This document shows, one piece after another, positions 1 through 10,930 of a stretch of DNA of 64,000 nt. The notes beneath the pieces are model-generated. The model worked only from the letters and a program-made list of their open reading frames with translations. It was not told the origin of the DNA and did no database searches. The translations under genes were made by a program, and so were the position numbers. This DNA is from Epiperipatus broadwayi (taxonomy: Eukaryota; Onychophora; Udeonychophora; Euonychophora; Peripatidae), in contig JAQFVV010012477.1 in the NCBI GenBank assembly GCA_028023455.1, positions 1,109,501 through 1,173,500 of the forward strand, given 5' to 3'. Position 1 is the stretch's first letter. The number at the start of each line of letters is the position of its first letter.

Positions 1-1006
1 AATAGCTTTAAAATAGTTAACTAAAAAGATAAAATATGGCTTCTGGGGGATTACATTAGACCCAAAAACTTAGTACATTACTTTTAAATACTGACTCATC
101 AGAAATGAAATCCACAAGTCAGAAACAAGGCTGGGGACATTGGATGACTAGAAGTAGATTCTGATGAACACACATTCTAACATTGATTGATTATTATAAC
201 TTTCAATGCATGGTAATCATAAGAAATGGTTGTCATTAGATGTTGATAATAATTAATAATTGAAAAAATAAACTTCCAAAAATTAGTCATATTAATATAA
301 TCCTCATTAGTCTCAGCAAAAACACAGTATATTTTCATAATTTAGCATTTAAATGTTTAATATTTACATATTTAACACTTGGTTGACGTGTATTTTTTAC
401 AACATCTCAATTCATTTGATATTTAACAATTTTTTAATTCAATATCTATAACAATGGACATCAGCCAAAACTGTTTCTATTTTTAGTCTGCAAATTGGTT
501 TATTTTGGTTATAGAAGACACTATACCAATGTAACTAATAGTAAAAAAATTATCACAACAATTATATATATATATTGTGCTCTTTTTATTGGTACACCCC
601 ATCATAAAAATAAATTGGAAATAAATGTTATTATGCATAATTTTAAATTTTATAAAATAAAATAATATTCACTTATTAAACTATGAAAAATAACCGTTAT
701 TTTAATTACTCTAGGATTTCAGCTTGGACTTAATTAATTTAAACTAGTATAAAAGTTAAATTTTGTTAAGATATTTATTTTTAAAGGTATCTAAATGATA
801 AAATAAAAACTATAAGTTAATAATATTTTATAATCAATGCTCATCTGATAATCATTAAAATGATAAGGGAGTTCAAACCTAATTTGATAAAGAGAAATAT
901 GCATTATATAGATGAATAATTATGTGTGTGTGCATTTGGGAATTATTTACCAATAATGGTAAAATCTTTTCTCTTATCCGATTCTCTGTCTTCCTTACCT
1001 TTGCAG
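1..1006. other. AT-rich sequence, no gene seen
   Basis: Low-complexity AT-rich DNA with short homopolymers and an AT dinucleotide run near 564-576. No convincing ORF, splice-bounded exon or repeat family is visible here. The end of this stretch (about 965-1006) is pyrimidine-rich and ends in TTTGCAG, the possible splice acceptor of the next entry. Confidence 0.6.
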
Positions 1007-1167
1007 TCTGGTTGACCAGATGCGAATGTGTTTTCCGTCATTCAGGATCTTCAGTCACAGAGACCTTTATAGGTCTTGTCAAGAGCATAAGTGCCAGGGA
1101 CCGGCTGCTTGCACCAGAATGGTTATACAAAGAGACTTGGTCCAGGATTGATCTACCAAGCGTTTGA
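1007..1167 (+). CDS. Candidate 3'-terminal coding exon, product unknown
   Basis: A block of about 160 bp stands out because its GC content is near 50% in surroundings near 25%. It is directly preceded by a pyrimidine tract (CTGTCTTCCTTACCTTTGCAG, about 986-1006) that looks like a splice acceptor. One frame, split one base after the junction, stays open to TGA at 1165-1167 and would encode about 53 residues ending in DLPSV. A second frame is also open, to TGA near 1160, so the frame is uncertain. No good splice donor follows, and AATAAA occurs at about 1281, so I read it as a last exon with a short 3' UTR. I do not recognise the protein. It could instead be an old retrocopy fragment. Confidence 0.35.
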
Positions 1168-4100
1168 TCTTATGAACCTTTGCAATCAGTCATGCAGTAT
1201 ACCATGTATGAAAACAGTATCATGAAACAATGTAAACTTTGTTCATAAAATTTTTTGTTTAAAAAAAAAAAAATTCTAAAATAAATGATTAACATTCATT
1301 TTTGGAATTTTATAATTAAAAGTTCTTAGGATTAATTTCAAATTTAATCCATATGGAATAAAAATGATTTAAATTGTAGTTTTGTTAAATTCATTAAAGG
1401 TATTGCTTTTTTTATTACTAATAAATATTTTAAAGAGATAATAATTGTTTTAAAAATAGTTCAGCTAAAAGCAAGTCAGTAAATATTCAGAATCAAGGAA
1501 GTGAGAAAATTAACCAATGAAAATGCACCATTTGAAGTACATGATCAAGCAGACGATATTTAGTTGAAAAAGTTTTTTTTTTTTTTTTTTGGAGTAAGGA
1601 AATAAGTTACAGATCAAAAAATATAAATTAAGTAACAGTTTTATTTTGGTTGAAAAAAAAGTTTGCTGCCATTTTTTGTTTTACCTCATTATTATTTTTT
1701 TAAGAAACAAGTAATTAAGGATGATCAATTTAAGGACTTTAAGCTTTATAGTAACAAGTTTCAGTAAGATGAACTGCAAAACAAAAAAAATCTCTGCTGG
1801 CTAAAAACTACAATTAATAAATTTGCTAAGATATTTTAAAATCATTAAATTAGAAAAATATTACAACAATGGAAAGAAAAAATGTATATGTGTACCAATG
1901 TTTTACCAAGAAATATTGAGACAAGAAGAATGAACTATAAGTAATATGTTAATATATAACTGTAGGATTAAGCAAGAACCAACACATAGGTTTTTTAAAT
2001 GGTATCTTATTTATGAAAGACTAAAATGGAATAGATACATGAATAATAGTAAAATCAGTTGTGACAAAGCTAAAGATATGATTATCAAGATAATTGAAAT
2101 TAAGTTAAAGTTATGAATGTTTCTCTCAATAAAAATTTTGCAGGAAGAAAAAAATTAAACAGATTCTTATCAGTGAACCTAACTTTTAAGTATAAGGAAA
2201 ATTCAATGATAAACCATAGATAGGTTCAATGGAAATAGAAAATTCTGACTAAGGATTATATTTATAGAGAAAAAATTATAGCAGTTTACTGTGAAATTGA
2301 AATATTTAGTTATTAGTACTGTCAATGGAAAAAAATCAGTATGTAAAGGAAAAAAATGTAAAATAAATTGTGATCAATGACATTAGCTTCCAGGAAAATC
2401 CAAACTATGTTAAAAAATAATTTCATTTTATTACTTTTAAGAAGATGGTACAATCTGTAATCTATTGCATGTGAATATTACTAAGGAATACACTGAAAAT
2501 AATATGAAGATCAGTATTATCAATGTGAAATTGAGCTAAATAAAATATATCACATAGGTGCAAAATAATCTGCGATCTTGAAAAAAAAAAGTAAACCTGA
2601 TAAATAACAAGAGAGCATTAAAAATTCCATAGTTTTACTAGTGTTAAGATAAATATAAAAGGAGAAAAAAGGATAAGAAGATTAGTATGAAAAGGGAGAA
2701 GAACAATTGAGATATTATTAATAAAATTTATGTATTATTATTAATAAAAATCATGTTTTTTTTTTGATGAACTTGTATGTTCAAAAGAAGAGAAAATTGG
2801 TAATACAATTGTTTGTATATATAGTTAACTTCACATATTAAAATAATAATTATTAATATGAAGAGGGGGGATAAACCAAGAGATAGGAAAATCAATAATT
2901 ATCATATTTTTTTATCTATGCAATTAAGTGTATAAAGTTTTATTTGATTGAATGTCACTAAACTATCAAGATAAAAATCTATATGTTATGAGCTAGTAAA
3001 TTACACACACACAAATAGTAAAGAAAAATATTAGAAGAAGGGGAGGGGGGTATCTGTGTTCCAATATAATATTAAATATCAAATGGTGCTATTTAAAATT
3101 TGATCTAATGTTGAATTATTAATCTTGTAATAGTACTGTATTATAGTTAGAGAATTTTAATGTATATCTCTTTAAGAGCATTATTTTTAATATAGGCATA
3201 AAACCAATAGATATTTGAAATTGGAAAGTATGACTTAAATTATTAGATCAAATTGGGATAAATATTTTTTTTATTCAATGCAGTTAGCACTAGAGAGTGC
3301 CTTATATACATTCAGCAAATAATCTGAATGGTCAAAAAAGAATATTGGAGGAAGAGATAAATATTCATATTGGATATAACCAAGGATAAAAGGTATTTGT
3401 GGTAGTTTTATGATATCATTGAGTGATAAACCCATAAAAAAATCAAATCTAATGTAAAGAGAGAGATCAAATGGCTAATATTATAAAATAAACACAGATA
3501 AAAGGTAATAGGTCATAATATTATAATAAAATTATTTTACTTAAGATTAAAATATCAATCCATGTTTTTTTTTTTAATTTTATTGTTTTCATTACAATCT
3601 AGGAAGCGCAATTAATGACAAAGGGGTGATTATTAAAAAAGGAATTGATTGTTTAAGTCAGACATTATTTGATAGTACAAGTAACAAAATTCAATCTTGC
3701 ATAATATTTGATTGTATTATCAAGAAATTTTATTTTGAATAGTTCATGGGAAGCAAGATGAATGTAAATGTCTAATTCTTTTTAGTATTTTATTATATTA
3801 TATTGTATAAATTTTTCATTGTTTTATGTTAATTTATTAATTAATTCTATTGCATTATTAAACTTTGTATATAAGATGTTATTAAAATTAATGTTTTAAT
3901 ACTACACTAAGTGTCAAAGTTGCATTTATTTTGTGGGGAATCATCATCATTACACCATCATCAGAGAGTATTAATTGTCATATGCATATTAATCAAAAAT
4001 ATGATTTGAAATTTTGAAGAAACATTGATCCAGTTTAAGTTATTGTATCACAATTATCTAGGTAAATATTTATTAAATTAAATATTAAATGATTGCAAAC

Positions 4101-5083
4101 TGCTTTGAAAACATCATTCATCACTCAAATACATTGCAAATGTAGTAAAGTACATTTATTGTTAATTAAATTATATTAGGAGTTAATTTTTTATTTAAAG
4201 TTTGACATGATGATTACAGTTTAAATAAAAAATACCGATTTATTATTCAATAATAGAGACCATAAAATAAAATAGTGATATAGTTGTAATTGTAAAAAAA
4301 TGTTATGAGTCATCTTTAAAAGTATCCTACTCATAGAGTTAAGTAAAATCTCTCTTAATATTTTATAGGTGGTATAAATATTTAATTAAACACAATGATA
4401 ATCCTGAGATCACCTTAGAATAATAATGTTATTATGGTTATTTTTAAAGATAGTGTTACCATACAATAAAACAATAATACTACAACTTATTGAGTAGGAT
4501 AATTTAATTTTTACAATTATAGATGTTTTATTCTATTTATTTAAGCATTGCTGTAAGTCATGAGAGTCTTTGATACTGAATAAGGAGTGTCTAGGTATTC
4601 TTATACCATTGGATAAATACTTCTGTGTTTATTTAATGTGAAAGGGTATGTAACTAATAGGATAGGTGAGTCTCACAATTGTTAATATTGACAAATATAG
4701 TTGGCAAAATTGTAAGAGTATTAAATGGTACCTAGATAAAATCATAGTATAGCCTAATGTAGGGATATTCTAAGGGTTATCCTCCTATTGGAATAGTAAT
4801 ATATATATATAGTATCAATGTAAATATAAAGTAAACTTTGACCTTTGATGTTACCATGAAATAATCAATTACTACTAATTGACAATCACTTTGGCCAAAG
4901 CAGTTTTTTTTTTTATTAAACCTAAAATAGCTTATTTGTTTGAGTTTTTGGTGAATTAAAAGAAGTCCTCTTTTATTTCAAACCTCAAGTTTCTTATATG
5001 GATTTAAACCCAAAAATCCTTATTATAATTATAATCTATGAAAAATATTTATATTAAAAATAATATTTTGGGTTTAAATCAAT
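1168..5083. other. AT-rich intergenic or intronic sequence
   Basis: About 3.9 kb with poly-A and poly-T runs (for example 1576-1590 and 3565-3575) and no supportable ORF. The plus strand is visibly G-richer than C between about 1.9 and 3.5 kb. No repeat family was recognised. Confidence 0.6.
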
Positions 5084-5095
5084 ATAAGAACTTTG

Positions 5096-5410
5096 TCATA
5101 TAATTCTATAATTAAAAATCACTTCTTTTCTTTTCAAAAACTTTATTTGATATATATATATCCACTTATTTCCAACGTTTCGACTATCTTTACTCTATAG
5201 TCATTTTCAAGGATTTGACTCCCTTCTCAAAAATGACTATAGAGTAAAGATAGTCGAAACGTTGGAAATAAGTGGATATATATATACATCAAATAAAGTT
5301 TTTGAAAAGAAAAGAAGTGATTTTTAATTATAGAATTATATGGCTATATGTACTGTATATTTTTGAAAAGAAAAAAGGATTGAGTCGTGATTAGAAACAG
5401 AAGTAAATGG
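5096..5410. mobile_element. Foldback element with 12-bp flanking direct repeats
   Basis: Arms at 5097-5207 and 5230-5342 are near-perfect inverted repeats of about 111 bp around a 22-nt loop. A non-palindromic tail of about 68 bp follows to 5410. The unit is bounded by a perfect 12-bp direct repeat, ATAAGAACTTTG, at 5084-5095 and 5411-5422, which I read as a target-site duplication. Each arm carries a GACTAT/ATAGTC stem followed by CGAAACGTTGG. A hairpin followed by CGAAACGT resembles terminal repeats of Penelope-like retroelements. That family assignment is inference, as no coding sequence is present. Confidence 0.65.
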
Positions 5411-5422
5411 ATAAGAACTTTG

Positions 5423-6417
5423 GTTTAAAATTAAAAAAACACCCCTTTTACATTAACCAAAATTCAAACAATAGAGCAGGTTGAAAGGGAAAAAACTGGT
5501 TTGGCCTCAGGGATTGTCAATTAATAACATCAAAGTTCAAAGATTATTTTCTATTTACATGGCTGTTATCACTCATTGTCATTATTTATTATAATAACAA
5601 TCCATGACAAATATTATATTATAACCATATATTTAAACATTAAGAGGTAAATATAATTTGTAATTCTGTAAATTTTTTATTTACTTAAATTACATAAAGC
5701 CATAATAAATACACTTTATCGTTGTTAAGCCATATAAAACAACTAAATATTCTAATTTATTAATAAAATAGTCTGTTAAACATGTTGAATAATAATTTTC
5801 TAAAGTAATATCAATTAACCTATTTAATATTTGTTTAAAAATCCAAATTTAATAATTTAAATCTGGACAAGAATTAGATTAAAGCATGCTGTGTTTTAAA
5901 TTAATTATAATAAATAATGTTTTTGTTGTTGTTTGTAAAATATGATTTATGTAAGATAGTTTCTGTTTTTTCTAGTTTTCAAAATATATTTAAAATACTA
6001 GTTCATAATATATTTGTAATTCAAATAATATTTGTTTAAAGTTAGAATTTAAAACATTAAGTTTAAAGACAATTAGTTGAAATAGATTTCAACTTAAATA
6101 TTCTTTAATAGGCTAAATTTAGGATTATTGCATCTAGTATATGTGTATGTGTTATTGCATGTGTCTTAAAAAATTATAAAATTTAAAAAGAGATTACTAA
6201 AAGTAACATATTTTAAAAGTGTACTTTAAACAATGACAATCTTTAGAAACACTTAAATAGAGTGAAAGGACTTTATTTTAAATAAAATGAGTTTGATTTA
6301 ATTAATTAAATATTTTTTTTATTAAAGTTAAATAAATAGTTTATTTGGTAATTAAATAAAGTATTAAAATTAATTTTATATGTTAATTATCTGTCTGGAC
6401 ATAACATGTTTAAAATT
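5423..6417. other. AT-rich sequence, no gene seen
   Basis: About 1 kb of TTTAAA-rich sequence with no open frame of note and no recognised repeat. Confidence 0.6.
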
Positions 6418-6431
6418 TTATTCTTGGATAT

Positions 6432-6686
6432 TTGTCTGAAGGTTTGTAATGATGGTGTATTATAAGATGTGATATGTTGGACTATTTCCATCAATTATGT
6501 GTGAATGTTGCATGTATAGAAAATTTTAAACTTTATTTAAACTTTCCAAATACAAACAACTTGTTAGTAATTTGTTTGTTATTACTAACAAGTTGTTTGT
6601 ATTTGGAAAGCTTAAATAAAGTTTAAAATTTTTTATACATTCAACATTCATTCATATATGATGGGAATAGTCCAACATATCACATC
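6432..6686. mobile_element. Small palindromic element with 14-bp flanking direct repeats
   Basis: A 255-bp unit lies between perfect 14-bp direct repeats TTATTCTTGGATAT at 6418-6431 and 6687-6700, probably a target-site duplication. The unit starts with a single-copy tail of about 30 bp. Inverted arms then run from about 6462 inward and from 6686 inward, meeting near 6573 around GTTAGTAATTTGTTTG. The inner arms are nearly perfect, including AACTTTCCAAATACAAACAA and its complement; the outer arms are more diverged. No coding sequence. Tail plus inverted copy with a long duplication matches the layout of the neighbouring foldback at 5.1 kb. Confidence 0.65.
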
Positions 6687-6700
6687 TTATTCTTGGATAT

Positions 6701-7445
6701 CTTGAATAGCAAAAGTTCAAGGTCAAATCAGTTAAGAGATTGAAAATAGGCTAATATTAAAAATCTCACTCTAATATTTTGCCTTGATTGAATGAATAAT
6801 AACATGTGATAAACTTTGAAGTAAAAAATATAGCACTCAAATGTCTATGGAAAAAAAAAACTGAAAAATAAAAAAAAAACACATCTACACATTATTATTC
6901 ACATATTATCTTTATTATTTTCTCTTAATCAGTTTTTATTGTAAATTGTTTTGTTTTTTTCAGTTTAAATATTGGAGTAATGTTTAAAAGCTATCCAAGG
7001 GAAGTTTCTTTCCTGTATGAATTCACCTATTCATGAACTAATAAATCACAAGAATATGTGAAAAACTAATTATAAAGCATCTGGAATGAAAAAAGTATTG
7101 AAAACCTATAAGATGTTGAAATGTGTGTATGTTTATTTTATTCTATTTATAGACATTCAGTTAATTTGAACTTTTGGCAAGTAAATCTTTTAATTAATAC
7201 TTTATTTATAAATTCAATACTAACAGTAATTCTAGTTTTTAATGATGATACCTGTTATAATTCATAGTGTTCTGAACTTAGAATAAATCATTTATGCAGA
7301 TAATTTAATTAATAAAAAACAGTTGTTATTAACTTATTAGAAATTGGTTTAAATACTGTTAATATATATAAACAAAATAAAGTGCTTGCTAATATTAATA
7401 ATACAATAACGAAACTTGAATATATTCCAAATAATGGTAAACATC
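6701..7445. other. AT-rich sequence, no gene seen
   Basis: AT-rich, with A-runs near 6850-6880. No coding or repeat signal recognised. Confidence 0.55.
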
Positions 7446-8692
7446 TTATAACATAATATAAATAAAAACTCATAGAGAAATATTTTTGATTATATTCATA
7501 ATCATTATCAACTCAACTCAAATTTCAAAATGGAATCATCTATTACCAACTGGAAACACAGGTCAATTTAAATATCCCACAATTCATTAATCCTAACATT
7601 TGCTGACTGTCTATTTAGTATCATATTTTTATACCTATTAATTAAAACTGCCTTTTTAATTTTTCTTTTAAACCACTAAACATCACATGATCACCATTTC
7701 TTATGCTAACACATAACTATTATTAAAACAGGCAAAACTGTCCATATAGTAGTGCCATTCGGTGCCAACCAGAGTAATCAATGGAAACCAGAAGGCTTGT
7801 GCATAAAATCACCATCTAATGCCTACTCATCCAATATCCCCAGACTAGTTTTTGGCTTGTGGCCTTTGTCAATGAGAAGCTTTTGATCTGAGAGCACTGC
7901 ATTTAAATCTTAGGATCTAATGCAACCTTCCAGCAGCCCCCCTTTATCTCTACTTAACTACAAAACACTACTGTGTGGAGAGTTTTTCCTGTTTTAATAA
8001 GTTATGTGTTAGCATAAGAAATGGTGATCAGGTGATATTTAGTGTTTAACACCAATCTGGCCTAATTGGATAGTGGTGGCTATGGTTGTTAAAGAGCCAA
8101 AATACCAAAATGTATGGGCACTGAACTGAGTTCAGACACATATGACTATATAAGCTATTGAGATTTGATTGAAAATATTATTGTGTTTTCAATTTTATTT
8201 TCATAGTTTTGTAGTTAAGTAGAGATAAAGGTGGCTGCTGAAGGGTTGCATTAAATCCTAAAATCTAGGGGCAGTGCTCTCAGATTCAAAGCTCCTCACT
8301 GATGAAGGCCACAAGCCATAAACTAGTCTGGGAATATTGGATGAGTAGACACTAGATGGGGATTTTATGCACAATCCTTCTGTCATTCATTGATTACTCT
8401 GGTTGGCACTGAGTGGCACTACTGTATGGAAAGTTTTGCCTGTTTTAATGTTTCTTTTATCATTATCTCTTTCTTGACCTAAAATTTTTATCTTTTTATA
8501 TCAAATTCAAATTTAAAATTACAATTCCTATCAAATGTTAGGATTAATGAATTGTGGGATATTTAAATTGACATGTGTTTACAGTTGGTAATAAATGATT
8601 CCATTTTGAAATTTGAGTTGAGTTGATAATGATTATGAATATAATCAAAAATATTTCTCTATGAGTTTTTATGTATATTATATTACAAGTAT
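7446..8692. mobile_element. Nested foldback element, 1.25 kb
   Basis: Outer arms at about 7446-7605 and 8536-8692 are inverted copies sharing, for example, AACTCATAGAGAAATATTTT and its complement. Inside lies a second inverted repeat (about 7672-7738 against 7964-8045), and a longer inverted pair (about 7740-7925 against 8225-8425), so the element is palindromes within a palindrome. The inner module contains CTGATGA at 8299-8305 followed by a GGC/GCC hairpin and ATAAAC, a hammerhead-like but imperfect layout. A fragment of the same module recurs at about 61132-61190, so it is a dispersed repeat. No ORF. Clear flanking duplications were not found. Confidence 0.6.
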
Positions 8693-9102
8693 AAAACTAA
8701 ACTAATCAATAAATAATTAAAATTACCTGAAATCCAAAACTCAACTATACTACCCAAGAAATAGAATCAAAAATACAACAGATAATTTCACTGCTAAAAG
8801 TAGACGTTTCAAGTGTAAAGAACTACAAAACAACACCATATTTATATTAAACATTATCCACAATTTCATTTACTTCTGAAAAGTCACTTTTATAAAGATT
8901 ATTTGAGTGTTGGCTACTCTGATAAATTTGTTAAAAGTATTTTATTTAATAGTAATATTTGGAAGAATGTAAAGGATAAATAAAAATATGATTTTATTTC
9001 TTTGCCATTTAAATTATCTTCTTATAAAATTGTATGTAAAAATAGTAATTTGTTTGGAAATAAAAAATTGTTTGGAAAAAGAGTATTACTCTGAATAATT
9101 TA
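8693..9102. other. AT-rich spacer
   Basis: About 400 bp between two foldback elements. No gene or repeat was recognised. Confidence 0.55.
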
Positions 9103-9115
9103 TTAAATAATACAA

Positions 9116-10049
9116 AGGGAGTTTGAACTCAGACTTTTACATGACCCTCAATTCATCCATGCTATCTCATATTGCTCATACCCCTGATCGCACACACATG
9201 TCAAAATGATAAATAATCACCAATATACATATTTCATGTTAAACCAGTAGTCATCAGTTGGTCCAGATTATCATCACCACACACATATAAACAATCAAAG
9301 CTCAACTTATATTAAAATAGTCAATCTTCATACTTTAATGAACAGGCTTGAAACCACCCCACCCCACAACTTTCCAGTGATCATTTCATTGAAAATCTGA
9401 TGATGGAATGCTCAAAGTCCACCTTAGTGCCAATCTTCTCATCCTATCCATGTTGGCAACATCACTTTGACCCCTTATGTACAGGACATAATCCATTTAC
9501 ATACATATATGAGGGATGGGCAGACTTTAAAGCACTATATTTCAAATTATGAATTTTTTCTCTACAGTACAGGCTTTTTTATGCATGCACTTCTATATGT
9601 AATATATAGGGGTTTGAACTCAGACTTTCACATGACCTTCAATCATCCATGCTATCTCCTACCACTGATACACTTGATCACACACTTGCTGAAAAGATAG
9701 GAAGTTTGGCACTAAGGTGGGTTTTGAGTATGGTATCATTAGATTTTTAATGAAATGAACAACTGAAAAGTTGTGGGGTGGAGTGGTTTGAAGCCTGTCT
9801 ATTAAAGTATAAAGATTGGCTATCTTAATATAAGCTGAGCTTTTATTATTTATATGTATGGAGATGATAAATTTTGATCAGTTGATGAGTGCTGGTTTAG
9901 CATGAAATATGTATATTAGTGATTATTTATCTTTTCAACATGTGTGTGATCAAGTTTATCAGTGGTATAAGATAGCATGGATGATTGAAAATCATGTGAA
10001 AGTCTGAGTTCAAACCCCCTGTACTGTACTGTAGAGAAAAAATTCATAT
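9116..10049. mobile_element. tRNA-like composite foldback element with 13-bp direct repeats
   Basis: The element is bounded by the 13-bp direct repeat TTAAATAATACAA at 9103-9115 and 10050-10062. The left part, read on the minus strand, and the right part, on the plus strand, are inverted copies of one module, and a third partial copy sits at about 9609-9700. The plus-strand module (about 9870-10020) has a tRNA A-box-like stretch, CAGTGGTATAAGATAG, and a B-box-like GAGTTCAAACCCC about 40 bp downstream, so it looks tRNA-derived as in SINEs. A shared end motif, CTGTAGAGAAAAAATTCATA, appears at the right end and inverted near 9548. The two short ORFs over it are incidental. Confidence 0.6.
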
Positions 10050-10062
10050 TTAAATAATACAA

Positions 10063-10575
10063 GAGAAATTTTTCTTAGGAAGACTATTTCTGGTATATTT
10101 ATATTATTTCTTGTTTTTGTAGGCCAGAGTAGTTTGAGCTTAAATGAAAGAATGATGGTACATAAAAGTAGGGTTAGAAATAAATAATTTAGTTCTGCTT
10201 TGTATGTCAATGAAAAAGATATAGGTCACATTGTTAATTTTGATGAAGCTAAGCTTGTTTTCTTTGAGTGAAATGAAATAAAAAGAAGAATTAAAGAATC
10301 TTTATTATTGAAAATTTATTATTTTGAAGCAATTAGCTTATTTAAAAGTTCTTTTAATATTAAGGGTGGCTGTGAAGTAAATGGAATTTGTGGATAATGT
10401 TTAATATAACTGTGGTGTTGTTTTGTCATTCTTTACACTTGAGAAGTCTGCTTGTAGGAGTGAAACCATTGTTTGTGTTTCTGATTTTATTTCTTGGCTA
10501 GTCTGGTTGAGTTTTGGATTTAGCATAAAAATATTTACAAAGTAATTTTATTCCTTAAAGTTTAAAACACACAAC
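10063..10575. other. AT-rich spacer
   Basis: No gene was recognised. Short open frames here lack similarity to anything I know. Confidence 0.5.
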
Positions 10576-10583
10576 CCATAAAG

Positions 10584-10922
10584 CAGGGGTCCCCAACCCT
10601 ATGCCTATGTGTGCCCACCGCTATCCGAACATGATAAAAAATTATTTATATGATACAAATAAATTTAGCTTTTAAATTTTTTTTATAAATTATTGTATTA
10701 TATTGTAATCAAATTGTAGGGCATACTATACTTTTACAGCATAAAAATATAAACGTTAATTATATGTTAAAATATTATTTTTGAAATAAATATTTTTTTG
10801 TACATTATGTGTATTGCTAACAATATCCAACTATAAATTTACATTGAAAAAATAAATGGTGCCCACCACCTGGCCAGTATTATAGAATGTGCTCTTAAGT
10901 ACAAAAAGGTTGGGGACAGCTG
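10584..10922. mobile_element. Non-autonomous hAT-type MITE
   Basis: This 339-bp element has short terminal inverted repeats, CAGGGGTCCCCAACC at the left and, read from the other strand, CAGCTGTCCCCAACC at the right. It is flanked by a perfect 8-bp target duplication, CCATAAAG, at 10576-10583 and 10923-10930. An 8-bp duplication with CAGGGGTCCCCAACC termini is typical of hAT (Charlie-like) transposons. Subterminal GTGCCCACC repeats lie near both ends (10611 and 10860). The interior is AT-rich with no transposase, so it would need enzyme supplied in trans. The minus-strand ORF over its right end is incidental. Confidence 0.85.
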
Positions 10923-10930
10923 CCATAAAG

